Positions 24,123 to 31,029 of a stretch of DNA of 37,085 nucleotides are shown piece after piece. Under the pieces are notes generated by a model, which did not search any database, was not told the origin of the DNA, and worked only from the letters and a program-made list of their open reading frames with translations. The stretch's first letter is position 1. Every line of letters starts with the position of its first letter. The translations under genes were made by a program, and so were the position numbers. This DNA comes from Planctomycetaceae bacterium (GTDB taxonomy: Bacteria; Planctomycetota; Phycisphaerae; Sedimentisphaerales; Anaerohalosphaeraceae): contig JAJFTK010000009.1 in assembly GCA_021372945.1 (NCBI GenBank), positions 1 through 37,085 on the forward strand, written 5' to 3'.

Positions 24123-25379
24123 CTAGGATTTAAGCCCGGTTGTTACGATGCCGGACATGATATACCGTTGCAGAAAGATAAATAAAATGGCCACCGGCAG
24201 CATGGCCAGCACTGCGCCTGTCATGAGTAAATGCCGGTTATCAACGTACGGCGAACGGAAGTACTCAAGGCCCAGCGGAACGGTTCGATATGCCGGATTG
24301 TCGAGATAGATCAGCGGGCCCAGCACGTCCTGCCATGTATAAACAAAGGTAAACAGGGCAACGACCACAAGCACGGGGATGCAGTTGGGCAGGATGATAT
24401 GGAAGTAGCGCCGCAAGGGGCCGCAACCATCGATTTCGGCTGATTCCTCCAGCTCGCGCGGGATCGTCAGCATATACTGCCGCATGAGAAAGACGTTGAA
24501 CGCCCCGGCGGTAAAATGCGGGACGATCAGCGGCAGGAACGAATCGATCCAGCCAAGCTGCTTATAGAAGGCAAATAACGGAAAGAGCGTCACCTGGCCG
24601 GGAATCATCATTGTGGCCAATAGCAGGATAAACAGAAACTCGCGGCCTTTGAATCTCAGCCGCGCAAAGCCAAACGCGACCAGGCTGCTGGAAAAGACCT
24701 GACCAATGACCGCCAGCGTGCTGATAAAAAAGCTGTTGCGCATAAACACGCCAAAACCCGTGGAGACCTGTCCAAAGGTGGCCTCGGGACCTTTGAACGT
24801 TTGCGGATAATTGGCCCACTGCGGGTCGAAATCGCGGATTTCTTCGTGCCCAACATTAAGATGCACCTTGATATTCCCGGCATCGATACTGCCCTGCGGT
24901 AACGTGAAGACGATTTCATCAAAGCCGGCCTCTTTTTGCCGGACGAGCTTGCCTATCAGCACGACCTGTTCATTGGAGGCGCCGAGTTTGTGCACGGGCA
25001 TACCCGTGAATATAACGGTTTGAGTATCCGTTGCCGCCTTTTCAATGTCAATGTCGGCAAGCCAAGCTGTGCGGGCGCTGGGCCCGGTCTGTTCCATCAT
25101 CGCATAATAACCGCCTGTACCGGCGGCAGGATCAAGAAGGTTCTTGCTTTGGCAGAGCAGGTACCATGTCTTGCCCTGCGCGGTGACAATCCTGTCCTTG
25201 GCATCGAGCGTGACGTCAACCGTATGCACCTTGCTCGGATAAAAGGCCGGCGGAATCATTGTAATACACTGGCGCGACTTCAGCGACGATGAAAGCAGCC
25301 AGTAAAACGGAAACAGCAGCAGTGCCGACACGATGACCAGCATGATATAAACCGGGAGCTTGGCCGCGTTGACTTTCAC
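24123..25379 (-). CDS. MalG-like sugar ABC permease with inserted domain
   Basis: 418 aa against about 280 usual. TM1 is residues 9-32. The core resumes at PQWANYPQTF (about 187) and NSFFISTLAVIG (about 215), with five further segments. The EAA loop that docks the ATPase is ELEESAEIDGCGPLRRYFHI. Between residues about 52 and 187 an extra domain of about 135 residues, beta-rich by eye, replaces the short periplasmic loop. It may contact the binding domain or sugar. Start GTG overlaps the stop of the fusion gene (GTGA). It forms the importer with the fusion protein and an ATPase such as that at 14879-15985. Confidence 0.88.
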   Translation of the reverse strand: MKVNAAKLPVYIMLVIVSALLLFPFYWLLSSSLKSRQCITMIPPAFYPSKVHTVDVTLDAKDRIVTAQGKTWYLLCQSKNLLDPAAGTGGYYAMMEQTGPSARTAWLADIDIEKAATDTQTVIFTGMPVHKLGASNEQVVLIGKLVRQKEAGFDEIVFTLPQGSIDAGNIKVHLNVGHEEIRDFDPQWANYPQTFKGPEATFGQVSTGFGVFMRNSFFISTLAVIGQVFSSSLVAFGFARLRFKGREFLFILLLATMMIPGQVTLFPLFAFYKQLGWIDSFLPLIVPHFTAGAFNVFLMRQYMLTIPRELEESAEIDGCGPLRRYFHIILPNCIPVLVVVALFTFVYTWQDVLGPLIYLDNPAYRTVPLGLEYFRSPYVDNRHLLMTGAVLAMLPVAILFIFLQRYIMSGIVTTGLKS

Positions 25380-27814
25380 GCCGGTTCCTCCGTGTGTACA
25401 AAACGCCTGGCAAGCTTAAGCTGCAAGAGTGTAATGCTGAAAATAATCGCAAACAGGATAACCGCGTAACAGCAGGCATTGCCCATGCGGAGACTGCCGA
25501 AGGCTTCGTTATAGATATTGACCGCGTAAAAACGCAGCGAATCGCCGGGCATTCCCAGGTGCGCCGCGTCGGGTGAAAAAAACAATGCAGGCGTAAAGAC
25601 CTGGAATGCGCCGATGGTTGTCACGACAACGGTGAACATGATGACCGGCGAAAGCATCGGAATCGTGATGTAGATAAATCGCCGAATGGGGCCGGCGCCG
25701 TCGATTTCGGCGGCCTCATAAAGCGCGCGGGGAATCTGCTTCATACCGGCGTAATAAATAATCATCGACGAACCGATCCAGAAAAAATTCATCAGGATGA
25801 CGGCATAAAATACGTGCTGCATGTCGCCCCAGTTGATCGGGGCAATGCCGAGATAACCGAGCAGATGGTTTATGATGCCGTAATCCTTGTTGAACATGTT
25901 GACCCAAAGCACCGCGGCGGCAGCGTCGGCGAAAAGCGACGGAAAATAGATGATGCTCTTAAAAAAAGCTGAACCGCGGATATTGCAGGTGAGCAGTCCC
26001 GCTGTGAATAAGCCGCCCAGCAGCGAGATGGGAATGACAAATGCCGCGTATTTGAAGGTTTTGCCCAGCCCAATCAGGAAATAATCATCGTGCGCCAGGT
26101 GCAGGTAGTTGCGCAGGCCGACGTACTGCGCCGGCCGGATCATATTCCAGTCGGTCATCGAAATGGCAACTGCCGCAATCACAGGCAGCAGGGAAAAACA
26201 GACAAACCCGACGATCCATGGCGAAACGCAGAGATACCCCGCTGCCGTCTGGCTGCGGTAAGCCGCCGTCGCGATCGTGCCTGTGCTTTTTTTGAGGCTC
26301 CGGACGTACAATATGAGGAGAACAGCCAGCAGCGCCGCGACACATACGGGCCAGATAATTCTTGTCCACAGGCCCGCCCGCGGCATCTGCGCCCGTGCAA
26401 AGGCTTGATTGAAACCTCGCTCGAGCGATAGCAGTTCCGTGTCGGCCGTGTGTTCAATGAATTCTTCCATTCCCGAAACAAAGGCATTGTATTCAGCACG
26501 CGGAATAGTCGCGTTCTGTCGGGGCAGAGCCTTGTACCGCCGGTCGTACTCGTCGGCATAAAGCTGTTCGAGCCACTCGCCCCATTTGCTCACCTCGGCA
26601 ATCAAAAAGGCGTTGGCACTGGTCACCTCAGGAACCGCCACGGGCATCTGGCACAAGAAGGCCTCGCAACCCTCGATCCCGAGTTCATTGTGAATAAACG
26701 CATCGCTGGCGCTCGTGAGTGCGGGAATGTTCTTGAGTTTGCGGCCCAGGATAGACTGCGCCTCGTTTGAGGCCAGGTACTTCACAAATGTCCATGCTTC
26801 ATGCGGATGCTGCGAATGGGTGTAAATTCCGACCGCGTTGACATTGACCAGTTGCGTTGGGCAGATGTTTTCCGGCATGGGGGCAAGCCGGAAATCGACG
26901 CCGGCCTCTTTCATTTGCACAAGCGCCCAGGGTCCGGTTGTTGCCATTGCAAAACGCGGTGAAATCAACAGCGATTCCATATTCTCGACGCCGCCGGCGG
27001 AAAGCTTCAGCAGACCCAGCATCGTGCGATCGGCGTACTGCATCTTAAAAACCTCGGCGACCCCTCTTGCAAGCAGTTCATTACCGGCCGCAGTTGAGCG
27101 CGTCGGATCCACCGCGCGGTCGAGCATATCACCGCCGTACATGCGGTACATGGTCTGGTTCCAGAGCATGCCGCCGGCCATACCGTACTGCAGAATCGTG
27201 CCGTCCGGCCGCGTCAGCGTCAATCTGCGAGCCAGGTCCTTGAACTGCTGCCAGCGAATCGGCTTGTCCGCACGGGGCCAGTCCTCCTGTTGGATGCCGC
27301 ATTCGCGAAAACGATCGGCCGAATAGACCAGCGTTCGTGCCGAGACCTCCAGCGGCATGCCATACTGCTTGCCCGACCAGCGGCAGATATCCATCGCGGC
27401 CGGATAGTAATCATTCGGATCGATCTCGGCCATGAATTCGTCGATGCAGCGGATCGCACCGTTCTGAACCCACACTCCGATGTTGCCCGAGTAAAGCGTA
27501 ATGACATCCGGCGCCAGGCCCGAGGCCGCCTGCACCTGCACTTTGGTCCAGTACTGCGCCCACGGATAGATCGAAACATCGAGGATAAACTGCGGATTCT
27601 TTTGAACGAACGCCCTGCAGATTTGGCCGGCGATGGCGACCTCCGCGGAACCGCCGAACAGCGCGTATTTAATAACAGTCTTGTCGGCTGAATAGGAACT
27701 GTTCTCAAATGTCTCAGCAAAAAGAGAAACGCCGGCAAACATCGTCAGCACAATGCCGCATGCCAGAGAGCGTCGAATATTCTGTTGTAACCACCGCAAG
27801 TGAAACATTTTCAC
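25376..27814 (-). CDS. Fusion of sugar-binding protein and MalF-like ABC permease
   Basis: 812 aa. Residues 1-34 are a signal/anchor. Residues about 45-455 are a family-1 type solute-binding protein (VQAASGLAPDVITLYSGNIG, then GVWVQNGAIRCIDEF, and YGMPLEVSARTLVYSADRFR). A membrane segment follows at 485-503. Residues about 525-805 are a MalF-type permease with six segments and the EAA loop ALYEAAEIDGAGPIRRFIYI. In typical importers these are two genes. Fusion fixes one binding domain to each transporter. Start is GTG 27814, with ATG 27808 also possible. A candidate promoter lies at 27871-27899. First gene of an operon running through 18876, with the AraC gene immediately upstream on the same strand. 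Confidence 0.88.
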   Translation of the reverse strand: MKMFHLRWLQQNIRRSLACGIVLTMFAGVSLFAETFENSSYSADKTVIKYALFGGSAEVAIAGQICRAFVQKNPQFILDVSIYPWAQYWTKVQVQAASGLAPDVITLYSGNIGVWVQNGAIRCIDEFMAEIDPNDYYPAAMDICRWSGKQYGMPLEVSARTLVYSADRFRECGIQQEDWPRADKPIRWQQFKDLARRLTLTRPDGTILQYGMAGGMLWNQTMYRMYGGDMLDRAVDPTRSTAAGNELLARGVAEVFKMQYADRTMLGLLKLSAGGVENMESLLISPRFAMATTGPWALVQMKEAGVDFRLAPMPENICPTQLVNVNAVGIYTHSQHPHEAWTFVKYLASNEAQSILGRKLKNIPALTSASDAFIHNELGIEGCEAFLCQMPVAVPEVTSANAFLIAEVSKWGEWLEQLYADEYDRRYKALPRQNATIPRAEYNAFVSGMEEFIEHTADTELLSLERGFNQAFARAQMPRAGLWTRIIWPVCVAALLAVLLILYVRSLKKSTGTIATAAYRSQTAAGYLCVSPWIVGFVCFSLLPVIAAVAISMTDWNMIRPAQYVGLRNYLHLAHDDYFLIGLGKTFKYAAFVIPISLLGGLFTAGLLTCNIRGSAFFKSIIYFPSLFADAAAAVLWVNMFNKDYGIINHLLGYLGIAPINWGDMQHVFYAVILMNFFWIGSSMIIYYAGMKQIPRALYEAAEIDGAGPIRRFIYITIPMLSPVIMFTVVVTTIGAFQVFTPALFFSPDAAHLGMPGDSLRFYAVNIYNEAFGSLRMGNACCYAVILFAIIFSITLLQLKLARRFVHTEEPA

Positions 27815-27870
27815 CCGTACTTTCAGCTAAGCTGTTTTCGGTTATTGTGACCGAATTCACGGGGTATTTC

Positions 27871-27915
27871 CATATATTAGATTGCGTATTCCATGTAAAT
27901 TCTTGCCAACGGCAA
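27871..27915 (-). promoter_or_regulatory. Promoter and upstream inverted repeat of the sugar operon
   Basis: Minus strand: TTTACA (27899-27894, 5/6), 17-nt spacer, TATATG (27876-27871, 4/6), start near 27864. Immediately upstream is TTGCC-AAC-GGCAA (27903-27915), a perfect 5-bp inverted repeat at about -45, where an activator such as the adjacent AraC protein would bind. A link to that protein is inference. Confidence 0.45.
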
Positions 27916-27939
27916 CACTGTCCACAAGTATAAAAATGC

Positions 27940-28842
27940 TCACCGCTGGAATTTCTTCTGGAATTGCTTGGGGCTGACGCCGGCAACCTGTTTGAACTGG
28001 CGCGAAAAATAGTACGGATCCTCAAATCCCATCTTGCGAGCGACTTCGTAAACATTCATCGACCCCTCGGCAAGAAGTTTCTTGGCCTGTTCCATTCGCA
28101 GCTTGAGCGCGTACCGCAGCGGCGACAATCCGGTCACTTTTTTGAATACGTGGTCCAGGTAAAACCGAGACACATAGACCGCATCGGCAAGTTCGATCAG
28201 CGAAATGCCCTTGTTCAGATTGTTCTTGATGTACTCATCGACCTTGCGAACCAGTTCAGCGTGGCCGACGGAGGTCCTGCGATAGTCCGGGGTCAATTGG
28301 CTGCTGTGAAGCCGGCGCCGAACCATCCACGTCATTTGCGAGATGGTGGCTTCGACGATCTCCTCGCACCATGGCTGCTGCTCATGTACTTCCGTAAACA
28401 TTTTCTTAAACAGCGGCCAAAGCACACTCTGCATGCCTTTGATCTTCTGCTGCGTCGGCACAAACGGCGGCGGCAGAAAATACACGTGGTTGCCCTGCGG
28501 GTCGAGAAGCTGAAATGTCACGGTAAAAAAATCGAGTTCTCCCGAAATCCCTTCATCGAGATGTGTCTGACCGGGCTGAACGAAATAGAAATCCCCTGCC
28601 TCGACCGTAAACTCCTGCTTATCAATCTGGACGCGAAGCTGGCCTTTCTTAATGACGAGCCATTCATGGTTGGGATGAATGTGTTCGGGCCAGCCCCAGG
28701 GCTTTGCGGTCTTGACATGGGAGATCGAGACAAACTCCGGAACCGGGTACAAATGCGGGTGTGAACCGAAATAGTCATAGGCAATCGTATCGACTTTCTC
28801 CATATCCAGGTTCTGGATATATCTTCCATCTTTGTTCACCAT
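27940..28842 (-). CDS. AraC-family transcriptional regulator with cupin domain
   Basis: 300 aa from ATG 28842 (GGAG 10 nt upstream). A longer frame from TTG 28896 has no clear site. The N-terminal half is a cupin-type effector domain (HPNHEWLVIKKGQLRVQIDK, then FTVEAGDFYFVQPGQTH). The C-terminal 100 residues hold two helix-turn-helix motifs (ISLIELADAVYVSRFYLDHV and MNVYEVARKMGFEDPYYFSR) with the family signature KQVAGVSPKQFQKKF. Such proteins usually activate catabolic operons on binding a sugar. It is 125 nt upstream of the importer/UroD/mannosidase operon in the same direction, so it very likely controls it. Confidence 0.92.
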   Translation of the reverse strand: MVNKDGRYIQNLDMEKVDTIAYDYFGSHPHLYPVPEFVSISHVKTAKPWGWPEHIHPNHEWLVIKKGQLRVQIDKQEFTVEAGDFYFVQPGQTHLDEGISGELDFFTVTFQLLDPQGNHVYFLPPPFVPTQQKIKGMQSVLWPLFKKMFTEVHEQQPWCEEIVEATISQMTWMVRRRLHSSQLTPDYRRTSVGHAELVRKVDEYIKNNLNKGISLIELADAVYVSRFYLDHVFKKVTGLSPLRYALKLRMEQAKKLLAEGSMNVYEVARKMGFEDPYYFSRQFKQVAGVSPKQFQKKFQR

Positions 28843-28920
28843 TGCGTTGCAACTCCAATTTGCATCAGGATCCTGCCGAACGTGTTCAACAAACAAGAAT
28901 TACCGCATGCGCTATAAAAA

Positions 28921-28950
28921 AATACCCCGGCTATTTGCGTCCGGGGTATT
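28921..28950 (-). terminator. Rho-independent terminator of the PEP-CTERM gene
   Basis: Perfect 10-bp stem AATACCCCGG / CCGGGGTATT with a 10-nt loop. On the minus strand the stem is followed by TTTTTATAGC. It lies 30 nt after the stop at 28981. Confidence 0.8.
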
Positions 28951-28980
28951 GTACCAAAATTGTCACGTTCCCGCCAAGTC

Positions 28981-29952
28981 TTATTTGCGGCGAATGAACA
29001 GACCTCCGATGCCCAGCAAGAGCATTGTAATCGGTTCGGGAATCGCCGTAACATGTGTGTAATTATTCTCATCGACCGCAAAATTCAGCATGCCAACAGC
29101 GCTTTGACCGCCGTTGACGGTAATATAGCCCTGGCCGGCATACCAGTTGATCTGGAACGCGATGTCTTCCGGCCTGGCGTCTTTGTAGATCAGCGTGCCG
29201 CCGTTAATATCGAAGTATTCTCCCGCACTGCCGTCCAGTAACAGGTTATTGATGCTCAATATGCCGCCGTTAAGATGGACCCCGCCCGGCGTAGCAAAAC
29301 CGACAAAGAGCGCCCCGGCCGTTTGATCCACAAGACCGCCATTGATGGTCAGGTCAAAGCTTGAGCTGCCTTCGCCAAGGGTTGTATCCCCGTTGGATCT
29401 CAGGGTCCCGCCGTTGACGGTGATGCCGCCGTTCCAGCCGCGAATCGCGCCGAACGTCACCACGCTGCTGCCCTGGACGGTCACATAACCGGTACCGCCA
29501 AAGCCGATATAGGTCCAGCCGCCGGTCTGATTGACCGAGCCGCCGGTAACGTTCAGCGTGCCGGTGCCGCCCTGGCCGATAGTTGAATCGCTTGCCAGGT
29601 TGATGGTTCCGCCGTCGCTGACATTTACGGTCTTGTCGCCGCCGTCAACAGCGATCCGCAGTTGGCCCAGTGACAGCGTACCGCCGTTAACGTTGAGGTC
29701 CGCCTGACCGCCGCCGTACATCCACATCATGTTGCCGACCGCGTTGACGCCCGGTCCTACTTCCGCGTAACCGCCCGCGCCCGCATCGCGCATGATCGGG
29801 TCGTCGCCGGCCGTCGGAACAGTCCCGCCCCAGTTGGCGGCGTTATCCCAACTATGGCTGCCGCCGGCATAGTTCCATTCGGCCCATCCGAATGCACTGC
29901 CTGCGCACCCAATGACCAAAAGACATGACAAAAGGCAGGTAATCTTCTTCAT
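28981..29952 (-). CDS. PEP-CTERM surface protein with repeat-rich beta module
   Basis: 323 aa. Signal peptide 1-22. The start WNYAGGSHSWDNAANWGG is nearly the same as the N-terminus of the GH5 enzyme. Then come short beta repeats with glycine-rich turns (DLNVNGGTLSLGQLRIAVDG, GGTGTLNVTGGSVNQTGGW, and similar), like autotransporter-type beta-strand repeats. The C-terminus is a PEP-CTERM signal: IPEPITMLLLGIGGLFIRRK, with PEP, a hydrophobic stretch and an Arg-rich tail. PEP-CTERM proteins are sorted by an exosortase to the outer surface or exopolysaccharide. No catalytic residues are evident. The ribosome site region is a tandem repeat (GAGGAAAGT twice). A perfect terminator follows. Confidence 0.85.
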   Translation of the reverse strand: MKKITCLLSCLLVIGCAGSAFGWAEWNYAGGSHSWDNAANWGGTVPTAGDDPIMRDAGAGGYAEVGPGVNAVGNMMWMYGGGQADLNVNGGTLSLGQLRIAVDGGDKTVNVSDGGTINLASDSTIGQGGTGTLNVTGGSVNQTGGWTYIGFGGTGYVTVQGSSVVTFGAIRGWNGGITVNGGTLRSNGDTTLGEGSSSFDLTINGGLVDQTAGALFVGFATPGGVHLNGGILSINNLLLDGSAGEYFDINGGTLIYKDARPEDIAFQINWYAGQGYITVNGGQSAVGMLNFAVDENNYTHVTAIPEPITMLLLGIGGLFIRRK

Positions 29953-30006
29953 TTCACTTTCCTCACTTTCCTCAACAAATTCATCACCCGTTACAAGCTT
30001 TTGAAA

Positions 30007-30017
30007 AATGGGCTACA
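30007..30017 (-). promoter_or_regulatory. Shared motif variant upstream of the PEP-CTERM gene
   Basis: TGTAGCCCATT on the minus strand, one mismatch from the AGTCCATT core, about 55 nt before the gene start. Weakest of the four copies; no good -10 box at the expected distance. Confidence 0.25.
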
Positions 30018-30062
30018 CACCCAGTAATCTCGATCACGCCCGCATCAACATCGGGCAGTCTG

Positions 30063-30908
30063 TTAGGGACAACTTCCGTCGGTCCTGTTGCACACCAGCC
30101 ACTCGGTGGCAAACATGGCCAGGTCCACGACGTTAACTTCGCAGTCATCGTTGAAATCATACAGCGGAATGGGGTCGCAAGGCGGCGGCGGCACGGCCGT
30201 CACAATCGTGTAGTTCGTGCCGGGTTCCGCCGTACAAACAAGCGTTCCCCTTCCGCCGTATGCGGTTACCCAATTGCGAGAGGGGGCGGCGTAGTAACTC
30301 ATGATCTGATATGAAATATCGTCGGGCCGCGGATCCCTGATGATCAGCGTTCCCGCTTCAATATCCACAAGTGGTGTGCCGCCGTTATCCAACTGAAGGA
30401 AGAATATACTGAGCGTACCGCCCTTGAGGCTGACCGTGCCCGTGCTGCCGGCCCCATATCCGACATAAAACCAGCCGCCGGTCTGAGTCATCGTGCCGCC
30501 GGTGATTTCCAGCGTTCCCGTTGCGGTAACCTGGCCGATCACAGAATCGCTCGCCATTGTCACGTTGCCGCCGCTCATTGTCATGAGGCCTACACCGCCG
30601 CCTTCAGAGCCAACGCGTATCTGTCCTGTATTCAGCACGCCGCCCTGCACATCAAGGTGCCCTTCGGTCCACCAGCCTACCTGCGTGATACCGGCCAGGG
30701 CATCTGTTCCTTCGTTAATGATGCACTGGTTCGGCTCAGTTTTGTTAATAAGGGCCGCTTCCATCTCATCGGGCATGTAGGGAGACCAGTTGTTCGGATC
30801 GCTCCACAGATGTGAACCACCGCCATCCGTCCAATCGACGGCCAAAGTGATACCGCAAAAAGAATTGATGAGAATCACTGATAGTGCCAACAATGACTGC
30901 TTCTTCAT
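30063..30908 (-). CDS. Surface protein with repeat-rich beta module and C-terminal dockerin-like repeat
   Basis: 281 aa from ATG 30908 (AAGGGAAGGG just upstream). A signal peptide follows (MKKQSLLALSVILINSFCGI). The module begins WTDGGGSHLWSDPNNWSP and continues with glycine-rich beta repeats as in the two related proteins (for example GLMTMSGGNVTMASDSVIGQ). The C-terminus YDFNDDCEVNVVDLAMFATE is one dockerin-like EF-hand repeat: DFNDDCEVNVVDL has the Asp spacing of a calcium loop. Instead of PEP-CTERM sorting, it may attach through the dockerin-like unit. Likely exported and glycan- or surface-associated. No enzyme motif is seen. Confidence 0.8.
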   Translation of the reverse strand: MKKQSLLALSVILINSFCGITLAVDWTDGGGSHLWSDPNNWSPYMPDEMEAALINKTEPNQCIINEGTDALAGITQVGWWTEGHLDVQGGVLNTGQIRVGSEGGGVGLMTMSGGNVTMASDSVIGQVTATGTLEITGGTMTQTGGWFYVGYGAGSTGTVSLKGGTLSIFFLQLDNGGTPLVDIEAGTLIIRDPRPDDISYQIMSYYAAPSRNWVTAYGGRGTLVCTAEPGTNYTIVTAVPPPPCDPIPLYDFNDDCEVNVVDLAMFATEWLVCNRTDGSCP

Positions 30909-30956
30909 AACCCTTCCCTTTGCCAAAATGGTTTTTTTACCCCGCAAATGCAATAA

Positions 30957-31010
30957 TGCACTTGTGCAATTTATCAAAATTCGAGTCTCGGTACAATGGA
31001 CTGAATTGTA
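30957..31010 (-). promoter_or_regulatory. Promoter region of the dockerin protein gene with shared motif
   Basis: Minus strand TTCAGTCCATTG (31005-30994), followed by TTGTAC, a 17-nt spacer and TAAATT, matching the geometry at 18827-18861. The motif lies within TACAAT-N7-ATTGTA (30992-31010). A TGCAC-TT-GTGCA repeat (30957-30968) overlaps the expected start zone and could be an operator. Confidence 0.4.
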
Positions 31011-31029
31011 GATTTCATGTACAAAATTG

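Noticed and set aside
30040..30060. GCCCG...CGGGC hairpin after the dockerin gene as a terminator
   Set aside because: Only 5 bp of stem, 9-nt loop and no T tract on the minus strand.
16010..30908. Glycine-rich repeats as possible CRISPR or DNA satellite repeats
   Set aside because: The repeats are degenerate at DNA level and conserved only as protein beta-turn patterns within coding genes.
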